Shown here in pieces: positions 56,690 to 64,000 of a stretch of DNA of 64,000 nt. Position numbers and translations under genes: made by a program. The first letter of the stretch is position 1; every line of letters starts with the position of its first letter. A model generated the notes under the pieces. The model searched no databases, was not told the origin of the DNA, and worked only from the letters and a program-made list of their open reading frames with translations. Location: the NCBI RefSeq assembly GCF_003332275.1, contig NZ_QOVA01000001.1:434001-498000 (forward strand), in the 5' to 3' direction. The stretch is from Edaphovirga cremea (GTDB taxonomy: Bacteria; Pseudomonadota; Gammaproteobacteria; Enterobacterales; Enterobacteriaceae).

Positions 56690-56721
56690 TATTTCCCCAT
56701 CCACGATTGAATGGGGAAATA
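56690..56721. terminator. Bidirectional terminator between nitroreductase and cusA
   Basis: TATTTCCCCAT (56690-56700) and ATGGGGAAATA (56711-56721), 11-bp arms with a ten-base loop, between convergent genes. Confidence 0.75.
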
Positions 56722-56733
56722 AACAGGTGAAAG

Positions 56734-59700
56734 TTATTTTATCTTTCGTTGACGATGCAGCAGTAAATACACCGCCGGGATTACCAGCATCGATAACAGC
56801 GGGGCGCTGATCATCCCGCCAATCATTGGTGCGGCAATGCGCTGCATCACTTCAGCACCGGTGCCGCCGCCCCACATAATCGGTAACAGCCCCGCCATGA
56901 TGGTTGCGACGGTCATCACTTTCGGCCTGACGCGCAAAACGGCACCATGATGGATCGCCTCACAAAGTTGCTGTTCATCAAGCGGTTTCCCACCCGCCTG
57001 TTGCCTATCGACTGCCTGATTAAGATACAGCACCATAATAACGCCGAACTCGGCAGCGACTCCCGCCAGCGCGATAAATCCGACGGCGGCGGCCACCGAC
57101 AGATTGTAGTTCAGCAGATAGATTAACCAGACGCCGCCGATCAGCGCGAAAGGCAGCGTCGCCATGATCAGCGCGGCATCACGCACCCGGTTGAAGGTGA
57201 CGTAGAGCAGAATAAAAATGATCATCAGCGTAAACGGCAGCACTATTTTCAATTTGGCGCTGGCGCGTTCCAGATACTCGAATTGCCCTGACCAACTCAG
57301 CGACACGCCCTGCGGCAATACCACATTCTGTTCCACCACGAGCTGCATCTCTTCCACGGCGGATTTCAGGTCGCGCCCACGCAAGTCGACATAAATCCAG
57401 TCGGATAAACGGGCGTTCTCACTTTTCAGCATCGGGGGACCCTCACTGACTTTTATCTCGGCCAGAGCCGACAGCGGAACCTGTGCACCTGTGGCGGTCA
57501 GTACCGGCAAATCGCGCAGCGCCTGCACGCTGTCCCGTAATTCACGCGGATAACGAATGTTAATCGGGTAGCGTTGGCGTCCTTCAATGGTTTCACCAAT
57601 GTTTTCGCCACCGACCAACGTTGAGACCAGCGACTGCAATTCGCTGACCGACACGCCGTAGCGCGCGGCTTCACGGCGATTGATATCAATATCGATATAG
57701 CGTCCGCCTTCCAGACGTTCAGCCAGGGCCGAGGTCACACCCGGAACGCGTTTGACCACCTGCTCAATCTGCTGCGCGACCTGTTCGATCTGCTGAATAT
57801 TGCTGCCATTCACTTTGATGCCGACCGGACTTTTGATGCCGGTCGCCAGCATGTCGAGTCGGTTGCGGATCGGTGGGACCCAGACATTGGCAATCCCCGG
57901 CAGATTGACGGTGCGATCCAACTCGCTCACCAGTTTGTCCATGGTCATTCCCGGTCGCCACTGATCGCGGGTTTTGAAGCGGATGGTGGTTTCCAGCATG
58001 GTGAGCGGTGCGGGGTCAGTCGCACTTTCCGCACGGCCAGCTTTTCCGAAAACGCTGGCGACTTCGGGCACGGTTTTGATTAGCCGATCGGTTTGTTGCA
58101 GTAAACGTGCGGCCTCGCGGGCGGAAATTCCGGGCAGGGTCGACGGCATATAAAGCAGATCGCCTTCGTCCAACGCAGGCATGAATTCGCTGCCGAGGCG
58201 GGCCAGCGGATAGAGCGTCAGCAGCAGTAATACACCGCTGATGACCAGCGTCGTTTTTGGCCGGGCGAGTACCGCAGACAGAACCGGTTGATAGAGTTTG
58301 ATCAGGCCGCGATTGAGCGGATTGGCATTTTCATCCGGGATTTTCCCGCGAATGAAATAACCCATCAGCACCGGTACCAGCGTGATGCCCAACCCGGCGG
58401 CAACGGCCATGGCGTAGGTTTTGGTGAATGCCAGCGGGGAAAACATCCGGCCTTCTTGTGCCTCAAGGGAAAATACCGGAATAAACGACAGCGTAATAAT
58501 CAGCAAGCTGCAAAACAGCGCCGGACCGACTTCGGTGGCCGCCTGTTCTGAAATTCGCCAATAATCTGCCGACTTGGGTTGTTCGCCGGGATGAGTATGC
58601 CGCCACTGCTCAAGAACCTTATGCATATTCTCGATCATGACGATCGCCGCGTCGACCATCGCCCCGATAGCAATGGCGATGCCGCCGAGCGACATGATAT
58701 TGGCATTTACCCCCTGATAATGCATGACGATAAACGCGCCAAGAATTCCCAGCGGCAGGGTGATGATCGCCACCAGCGCCGAGCGAAAGTGGAAGAGGAA
58801 CAGCGCGCAGATCGCGGTCACGACCAAAAACTCTTCCAGCAATTTATGCGACAGGGTTTCGATGGCATTCTCGATCAGCGGTTGGCGATCGTAGACCGTC
58901 ACAATCTCAACGCCAGCGGGCAGGGTTTTACCGATTTCGCTCAGCCGCACTTTCACCGCTTTCAGCGTATCCAGCGCATTCTTGCCCGACCGCATTACCA
59001 CCACGCCACCCGCGACTTCGCCTTCGCCGTTGAGCTCCGCCACGCCACGACGCATTTCTGGACCAAACCGCACGCTGGCTACATCGGAAAGCAGTACGGG
59101 AATGCCGTTGTTTACGCTGACCACCACATTGTTGAAATCATCAATCTGTTTCAGGTAACCGGAGGTGCGCACCATGTATTCCGCTTCGCCCATTTCCATC
59201 AGCGAGCCGCCGCTCTCCTGATTGGCGCTTTGCAACGCGGTGACCAATTGCTGGTGGGTGATACCCCGTGCGCGCATGCGGATCGGGTCGACAATCACCT
59301 GATACTGACGGACCATCCCGCCAATGCTGGCGACCTCTGATACGTTGGGCACGGTTTTCAGATCGAAACGCAGCGTCCAGTCCTGTAGGGCACGCAACTG
59401 CTCAAGGCTATGTTTCCCGCTGTGATCCACCAATGCATATTCATAAATCCAGCCGACACCCGTGGCATCCGGCCCCAGCGATGCCTTGGCTTCAGCGGGC
59501 AGGGTAGATTGCACTTGGCTGAGGTACTCCAACACCCGCGAACGCGCCCAATAAGGATCGGTATCATCTTCAAACAGAATATAAACGTAAGCTTCACCGA
59601 ACATCGAAAACCCGCGTACCGTTTTTGCACCGGGGACGGAAAGCATGGTGGTCGTCAGCGGATAGGTCACCTGATCTTCGATAACCTGCGGTGCTTTGCC

Positions 59701-59862
59701 GGGATAGGTTACGCGGATAATCACTTGCACATCAGACAGATCGGGCAGGGCATCCAGTGGCGCTTTTTGTAGCGACCAGATTCCCCAGGCGGCCATCATC
59801 AACGCTGCGAGTAGCACTAATAACCGGTTACGCAATGACCAGCGAATGACGGCGGCGATCAT
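56734..59862 (-). CDS. cusA: CusA, copper/silver RND efflux pump
   Basis: 1042-residue heavy-metal RND transporter. The three methionines that pass Cu(I)/Ag(I) in E. coli CusA are conserved by context: [24 protein letters not shown] and [15 protein letters not shown] motifs such as [20 protein letters not shown] (proton relay) and the two repeated halves are intact. The start overlaps the cusB stop by 4 bp. Last gene of the operon read leftward from 63.5 kb. Confidence 0.95.
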   Translation of the reverse strand: MIAAVIRWSLRNRLLVLLAALMMAAWGIWSLQKAPLDALPDLSDVQVIIRVTYPGKAPQVIEDQVTYPLTTTMLSVPGAKTVRGFSMFGEAYVYILFEDDTDPYWARSRVLEYLSQVQSTLPAEAKASLGPDATGVGWIYEYALVDHSGKHSLEQLRALQDWTLRFDLKTVPNVSEVASIGGMVRQYQVIVDPIRMRARGITHQQLVTALQSANQESGGSLMEMGEAEYMVRTSGYLKQIDDFNNVVVSVNNGIPVLLSDVASVRFGPEMRRGVAELNGEGEVAGGVVVMRSGKNALDTLKAVKVRLSEIGKTLPAGVEIVTVYDRQPLIENAIETLSHKLLEEFLVVTAICALFLFHFRSALVAIITLPLGILGAFIVMHYQGVNANIMSLGGIAIAIGAMVDAAIVMIENMHKVLEQWRHTHPGEQPKSADYWRISEQAATEVGPALFCSLLIITLSFIPVFSLEAQEGRMFSPLAFTKTYAMAVAAGLGITLVPVLMGYFIRGKIPDENANPLNRGLIKLYQPVLSAVLARPKTTLVISGVLLLLTLYPLARLGSEFMPALDEGDLLYMPSTLPGISAREAARLLQQTDRLIKTVPEVASVFGKAGRAESATDPAPLTMLETTIRFKTRDQWRPGMTMDKLVSELDRTVNLPGIANVWVPPIRNRLDMLATGIKSPVGIKVNGSNIQQIEQVAQQIEQVVKRVPGVTSALAERLEGGRYIDIDINRREAARYGVSVSELQSLVSTLVGGENIGETIEGRQRYPINIRYPRELRDSVQALRDLPVLTATGAQVPLSALAEIKVSEGPPMLKSENARLSDWIYVDLRGRDLKSAVEEMQLVVEQNVVLPQGVSLSWSGQFEYLERASAKLKIVLPFTLMIIFILLYVTFNRVRDAALIMATLPFALIGGVWLIYLLNYNLSVAAAVGFIALAGVAAEFGVIMVLYLNQAVDRQQAGGKPLDEQQLCEAIHHGAVLRVRPKVMTVATIMAGLLPIMWGGGTGAEVMQRIAAPMIGGMISAPLLSMLVIPAVYLLLHRQRKIK

Positions 59863-61346
59863 AAATCACCCCCATGCTGATGAGCGACGGGCGTAATCTC
59901 AGTGAGATGCGCACCGTCGTCTGTCAGGGTGAAATGAAAATCCACACGGCTACCCACACGTAATTCTGCCGGTAAACCGCTTTCTGGCAGGGAAAAATCC
60001 ATGATCATCGCTGGCCATTTCAAGGCCGGGACGGGTTGATGATCGAGCGTTACCGATTGGGTTGAGATCGCCGTGATCACCCCTTGGGCGACATAGTCAG
60101 TGGATTTGTCAGCGGTTGCCTCTTCGGCACCTTCCGCGCCTAACTGTGGTAATGCGCTACGCAGGCTGGCTTCTGAATCAATCAGGAATTGGCCCGAGGT
60201 CACGACCTGCTGCCCCTCATTGAGACCTGACAGGATCTCCACCCAGCCGTCACGGGATTGCCCGGCCATGACTTTTTGTGGTGTGAAATGGCCTGCACCG
60301 TCAGCAAGCAAAACGCGGTTATGGCTGCCGGTCTGAATCAACGCCTCCTGTGGAATAGCCAGTACCGGGGCTGACTCTGGTTGATCCAATGCCAGATTCA
60401 GATACATGCCGGGGCGCAGCTTTTCGCCCGGGTTTTCAACGACTAACCGGGCTTTCAGGGTGCGGGTCGCGGCATCCACGTCCGGCAACAATTCACTGAC
60501 TACGCCGTGAAACGTGTCGTCCGGCCAGCTTTCCGAGGTTGCAACGACTGCGCTGCCGGGACGAATCTGGCTGGCGGCAGATTGTGGGTAATCAATCACG
60601 ATCCACACTTTTTGCAGGCTGGTCAGCTCAAACAGCGGTTGCGCCACCGTAACTTGTGCGCCTTCACGTATGCTCAATGCGCCGAGATAGCCGTCTTGTG
60701 GTGCCAGTAGATCGATGCGCGGCTGCGGTTGTCCGCTCTGTTCCACGCGGCGGATGGTGGACTCGGGCATAAATTGCAGGGCCAGCCGTTGGCGGGCAAC
60801 GGCGGTCAGGGCGCGGTCCCCAAGCTGGCGCACTGCCAGATATTCCTGCTGGGCGGCGGTCCATTCGGGGATCCACAATGTTGCAAGGCGCTGGTCTTTT
60901 TTCACCTGCTGCTGGCTGGCCGCGACGTAGAGTTTTTCAATCAGGCCATTGGCGCGTGCGGCAACGGTACGCACGCTACGCTCGTCAGCCCCCACGGTAG
61001 CGTAGACATTCAGTGGCGCTGACAACGTGCGCTTTTGTACTTTTTCACTGCGCACGCCGAGGTTTTGCTGCTGACGGGCGCTGATTGTCACGCCGCCGTC
61101 ATCGCTGGCTTCGTCGGCGTAGCGAGGTACCAACTGCATGTCCATGAACGGCGATTTTCCGGGCTTATCGAAACGCTCCCCCGGAACCATCGGATCGTAC
61201 CAATAGAGCACCTGACGGTGATTTTCAGTCGAAGCGGCAGCGGGTTCAACGGTTGGCGAATGACTCTGCTTTCCGGCCAGATAACCGGCCACCAGGGCAA
61301 TTAGCACGGCGGCTGAGATCAGGCTGATCTTGGCGATCGGTTTCAT
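59859..61346 (-). CDS. cusB: CusB-like periplasmic adaptor with fused CusF domain
   Basis: 495 residues. The ATG at 61346 ([19 protein letters not shown] upstream) overlaps the cusC-like stop (ATGA). N-terminal anchor, then the metal-binding heavy-metal-binding segment [29 protein letters not shown] with its methionines, coiled coil and barrels. The last 75 residues are an added CusF-like domain: [20 protein letters not shown] has the His, Trp and two Met of the CusF metal site. E. coli CusB lacks this fusion. Confidence 0.93.
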   Translation of the reverse strand: MKPIAKISLISAAVLIALVAGYLAGKQSHSPTVEPAAASTENHRQVLYWYDPMVPGERFDKPGKSPFMDMQLVPRYADEASDDGGVTISARQQQNLGVRSEKVQKRTLSAPLNVYATVGADERSVRTVAARANGLIEKLYVAASQQQVKKDQRLATLWIPEWTAAQQEYLAVRQLGDRALTAVARQRLALQFMPESTIRRVEQSGQPQPRIDLLAPQDGYLGALSIREGAQVTVAQPLFELTSLQKVWIVIDYPQSAASQIRPGSAVVATSESWPDDTFHGVVSELLPDVDAATRTLKARLVVENPGEKLRPGMYLNLALDQPESAPVLAIPQEALIQTGSHNRVLLADGAGHFTPQKVMAGQSRDGWVEILSGLNEGQQVVTSGQFLIDSEASLRSALPQLGAEGAEEATADKSTDYVAQGVITAISTQSVTLDHQPVPALKWPAMIMDFSLPESGLPAELRVGSRVDFHFTLTDDGAHLTEITPVAHQHGGDL

Positions 61347-62602
61347 AACAGATTCTCCTGTGGGGTCAGGTAACGCAGCGCCGTCCATAACCGGGCGACG
61401 TCGCGCTCGGCGCTGCTGACGGCAAGCTGGCTCTCGAGCAGTCCACGACGGGCATCAAGGATCGAGGCCAGATCGCTTTTTCCTGCGCGGTACTGCGCCT
61501 GTAATACCTCAAGCCGCTGTTGTTGAAGGGGTAAGACTTCCGTTTTCTGCCGTTGCCATAGGGTTTGTGCCGCCTGATATTGCGCCAGCAGCGTGGAGAG
61601 CTGTGCCTGATGTTCGCGGAGCAACAGCGTTAACCGATCGTTGCTTTCCATTGCCCGCGACCGATCGGCGGCGTGATCTTTGTCCTGACGCGAAGCGGTA
61701 AACAGCGGGAGATCGACGGTAAACATGATGCCCGCCAGATCTTCATATTCATCGGCTCGCCGCCCGTAATAGACTTCAACGCCGACGTCTGGAATCGCAG
61801 CTATGGCGGATTGCGATGATTTTGCCTGCGCCACGTCAGCCTCGCGCCGGGCCTGAAGCACTTCCGGATGCAGCGTAATGGTATCAAACAGCGTTTTTTC
61901 ATCGGCAGGGAGCCGTTCTATGTGCGGTAAAGGCCCCTGAATCTGACTGTTATCCACGCCGGTTAACTGGGTCAGGCGGGTTTTGGCCATTGACGCATCG
62001 CGCTCGGCTTCAGTTAGGCGATCTTGCATGGCGACCAGCGTCAGCCGGGCATCAAGTACCGATGCAGGCAAGGCACTGCCGCTCCCGACGCTGGCGCGTT
62101 GCACGGAGATTTGCCGCTGGCTTTCTGTCACCAGCGTATTGGTCTGTTGCACGGTTTTCTCGCTGAGTGCCAGTTCGATCCAGGCCTGTGCAACGTCGCG
62201 TTGCAAACGTGCGCGAATGGTTTGCTGGCTTGCGGCAGTCTGGCGTGATTCGGCTCGCAGCGTGTCGGCTTTGCGCTGTCGCTTATCGCTGCTGACATAC
62301 TCCTGCATGATGCCGATACGCTGCATGGTCATCCCTTCGCGGGTAAAACGGCGACTGTTGTTACCCGAGACCGGCACGTTTTCGATGCCGAATTGCAGCT
62401 TGGGATCGGGGAGTTGAGTCGCAGCGTCAGCCATGTTTTCCAATGCATTGACCTGGTGCTTGCTGGCGGACAACTCGGCAGAGTAGCGTTCTGCGGCCGC
62501 CAATGCCTGCGGCAGTGAAAGCGGGGTTGCGATGGCTGTTGCTGGCAATATGGCCAGCAGCAACCACCACCTCGCCAATGGACGACGTGTTGTGTTGTTC
62601 AT
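61343..62602 (-). CDS. cusC: CusC/CzcC-like outer-membrane efflux protein (TolC family)
   Basis: 419 residues with a Sec signal peptide (LLLAILPATAIATPLSLPQAL). Two TolC-family repeats with long helical hairpins: NMADAATQLPDPKLQFGIENVP and, in the second half, GIMFTVDLPLF. There is no lipobox Cys after the signal, unlike E. coli CusC, so it is closer to CzcC-type channels. Completes the CusCBA tripartite pump. Confidence 0.9.
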   Translation of the reverse strand: MNNTTRRPLARWWLLLAILPATAIATPLSLPQALAAAERYSAELSASKHQVNALENMADAATQLPDPKLQFGIENVPVSGNNSRRFTREGMTMQRIGIMQEYVSSDKRQRKADTLRAESRQTAASQQTIRARLQRDVAQAWIELALSEKTVQQTNTLVTESQRQISVQRASVGSGSALPASVLDARLTLVAMQDRLTEAERDASMAKTRLTQLTGVDNSQIQGPLPHIERLPADEKTLFDTITLHPEVLQARREADVAQAKSSQSAIAAIPDVGVEVYYGRRADEYEDLAGIMFTVDLPLFTASRQDKDHAADRSRAMESNDRLTLLLREHQAQLSTLLAQYQAAQTLWQRQKTEVLPLQQQRLEVLQAQYRAGKSDLASILDARRGLLESQLAVSSAERDVARLWTALRYLTPQENLL

Positions 62603-62614
62603 GATGGTCTCCGA

Positions 62615-62968
62615 TCAGCGACTGGCTGGCGTCAGGGTCAGTAGTTGATAACCGGCATCGGTCTGCACAAAACTGAAATCCACCGCGGTACCGGTAGGGA
62701 GTTCATGTTGTGGTTGCGACGTTGGCAAGAGAAAGGTCATGGTCATCGGTGGCCAGTTAAGTTCAGGGATGGCCGGATGGGCGAGAGTTACGCGATCGGC
62801 TTGCCATTTTTTTATTACCCCCTGTGACTGAATCGCGGACGTATTTCCAGCCACGCTCATGCCATGAGGCATCGCATGATGCGAATGATCCATGGTGTGG
62901 GTATCGGCCAATAAATAAGGTGAGGAGAAAGCAAAAGTTATTATTAAGAAAGTCAGTAATGCACGCAT
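62615..62968 (-). CDS. cusF: CusF-like periplasmic copper/silver chaperone
   Basis: 117 residues: signal peptide (LLTFLIITFAFSSPYLLA), a His/Met-rich linker (HTMDHSHHAMPHGM) and a CusF domain, GVIKKWQADRVTLAHPAIPELNWPPMTMTFLLP, with the site His, Trp and two Met. Hands Cu(I)/Ag(I) to CusB. It ends 12 bp before the cusC-like gene. Confidence 0.92.
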   Translation of the reverse strand: MRALLTFLIITFAFSSPYLLADTHTMDHSHHAMPHGMSVAGNTSAIQSQGVIKKWQADRVTLAHPAIPELNWPPMTMTFLLPTSQPQHELPTGTAVDFSFVQTDAGYQLLTLTPASR

Positions 62969-63140
62969 GGAATAATCTCCACTACAGTCAATGTATCGAT
63001 CCGTTATATGAAATCTGGCGGATGCAGCGCCGCGAATTTATTCATTGGAATAAACGGCAGAAATACCTGTTAATAGCTGAATGCGTCAGGCAACCGAAAA
63101 CATTACGAATTGGTTGAACGGCGCTCAGTGACTGGCGTGG

Positions 63141-63560
63141 CTATTCTCGGAATCGGCAAAATTGTATTTCGGCAGGGGGGCCAACGATGGGGGGAGAGGC
63201 CCATGCTGCGCTACAGAGGGGTTCACTGACATCAACAGCAGCAAGCAACAGGCTGGTACTGGCAGGTAATGCGACCAGTGAAAGTGCACCGTTGTCATAC
63301 TTAGAACTGTCAGGTACGCAGTGCTTTTCGCACAGCGGCGTCTGGCTTTGCAAGTGCTGCTCGCTTGACGCCTCCTGTATGTGCCCGGCATGCTGGCTGA
63401 CCGTTGACTCAACCGAAGCGGGGAGATCGCAGTTGTGGCTGGCGAGAGCCAATTGGGCATTCAATAATAACCAGCACGCGGTAAACAGCAATGCGCAAGC
63501 ACGCTTGCCAGGCAAGCGAAGCATATGCATTAACTGTGAGATTACCTTCCGTGCCGACAT
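63141..63560 (-). CDS. Secreted Cys/His-rich protein at the head of the copper operon
   Basis: About 139 residues: an N-terminal hydrophobic segment (ACALLFTACWLLLNAQLALA) followed by NCDLPAS, a His/Gln region and PLCEKHCVPDSSKYDN, then a second hydrophobic segment (LSLVALPASTSLLLAAV). No family name is recognised; it has the look of small CopL/DUF2946-type proteins found next to copper genes. The ATG at 63566 (two codons earlier) is an equal choice. It is probably the first gene of the cus operon, 170 bp before cusF. Confidence 0.6.
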   Translation of the reverse strand: MSARKVISQLMHMLRLPGKRACALLFTACWLLLNAQLALASHNCDLPASVESTVSQHAGHIQEASSEQHLQSQTPLCEKHCVPDSSKYDNGALSLVALPASTSLLLAAVDVSEPLCSAAWASPPIVGPPAEIQFCRFRE

Positions 63561-63788
63561 AATCATCCAAGTGATCGAATCTATTATTCAGCGAGTATAT
63601 AAGTAAAAAGATGCAACTGAAAAGCAGTAATAAATAAAATTATCTGCACTGGCGTGGATGTTATTTTAAAGTTAATTTATTGCTGAGTATTTGCTGTTCT
63701 ATGTCGGCGAGAATACGGCCTTTGTCAGGTCGTATAAAGAAATGAATACTTTTTTCTCTCTTTAGTTATTGGAGAAAGACTCCACTGA

Positions 63789-64000
63789 TTAGGCTGTTGG
63801 CGCGTTGAGTTCGTCGTCCGGCCAGTATTTATAACCGTTAACCATCGCTTGAATCGCCAGACCATTTTCAGTCAGCGAATACACGCTCACTGCAGTTTTC
63901 AGACCCATTGAACGGGCGGTATTGCTGGCCAGCGAAGAGGCATCTGGGCTGACGACGCCATCCTTGCCATATTTAGCCGCTGCGCCCGCATCTCCTCCAA
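63789..64000 (-). CDS. C-terminal end of an unassigned protein (5' end outside the window)
   Basis: 70 codons reach the window edge: GGDAGAAAKYGKDG, then SSLASNTARSMGLKTAVSVYS, LTENGLAIQAMVNGYKYWP and the stop at 63789. The strand pattern (GGDAG ... VYSxxxxGLxxxxxVxG) is reminiscent of SYLF/YSC84 lipid-binding proteins, but this is too weak to assign. Confidence 0.5.
   Translation of the reverse strand, partial: GGDAGAAAKYGKDGVVSPDASSLASNTARSMGLKTAVSVYSLTENGLAIQAMVNGYKYWPDDELNAPTA

Noticed and set aside
58579-59340. 253-codon plus-strand ORF opposite cusA
   Set aside because: Antisense shadow of CusA, whose frame is full length and conserved.

Overview
This window looks like a chromosome segment of a soft-rot or plant-associated enterobacterium, probably Pectobacteriaceae (Pectobacterium, Dickeya, Brenneria or a relative); the genus cannot be fixed from sequence reading alone. 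The evidence is: gene order largely collinear with the E. coli mod-bio-uvrB-moa-ybh region, proteins close to E. coli orthologues, an intact pectin methylesterase lipoprotein (PemB) with a KdgR-like box, and Hcp/DUF4225-type accessory genes. No tRNA, rRNA, CRISPR array, insertion sequence or phage gene was recognised.

Layout. 1-5195: molybdate block modF-modE (minus strand), the small AcrB partner acrZ, and modABC behind a ModE operator. 5196-6985: a repeat-like stretch and a PLP-dependent decarboxylase inserted between modC and ybhA. 6992-12891: ybhA, pgl, pemB, ybhB, a DJ-1/PfpI protein and a CurA-like oxidoreductase. 13112-16194: an orphan solute-binding protein, an aminotransferase and a LysR regulator. 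16168-21185: biotin genes bioA / bioBFCD around a BirA operator. 21328-22217: a toxin-antitoxin-like pair with a near-consensus promoter under a perfect palindrome. 22292-23454: an orphan urtE gene preceded by a sigma-54 promoter and an NtrC site. 24004-30596: uvrB with an SOS box, a VF530-family gene, ybhK, and moaABCDE behind a ModE operator and a molybdenum-cofactor riboswitch. 30837-31547: ybhL.

31650-35529 is an AT-rich accessory island and the most unusual part of the window. It holds an orphan type VI secretion hcp gene followed 2 bp later by a DUF4225 gene (candidate effector), which converges on a small two-helix membrane protein gene (candidate immunity). The effector is broken by one in-frame amber codon, and the intact paralogue fragment shows that this was GAG to TAG. 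Two older, decayed copies of the same convergent pair lie to the left, with an Hha/YmoA-type regulator gene and a 4-copy 9-bp tandem repeat between them.

35725-44491: an MdtG-like exporter, the CecR-controlled ybhGFSR efflux operon, and rhlE. From 44781 the synteny switches to another E. coli region: dusC, pbpG, the 27-residue yohP, then yohC. After that come a Gfo/Idh/MocA oxidoreductase, a class IV (CYTH) adenylate cyclase, a LysR-linked hydrolase / monooxygenase / amidohydrolase cluster, dld, a nitroreductase, and a copper/silver RND efflux operon (a Cys/His-rich protein, cusF-like, cusC-like, cusB, cusA). The window ends inside an unassigned gene.

How the genes work together: ModE and the riboswitch tie molybdate uptake to cofactor synthesis; BirA controls biotin synthesis; CecR controls YbhGFSR; and the island looks like a stacked, decaying interbacterial-competition locus. 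All family assignments are from memory of family sequences, without database searches.
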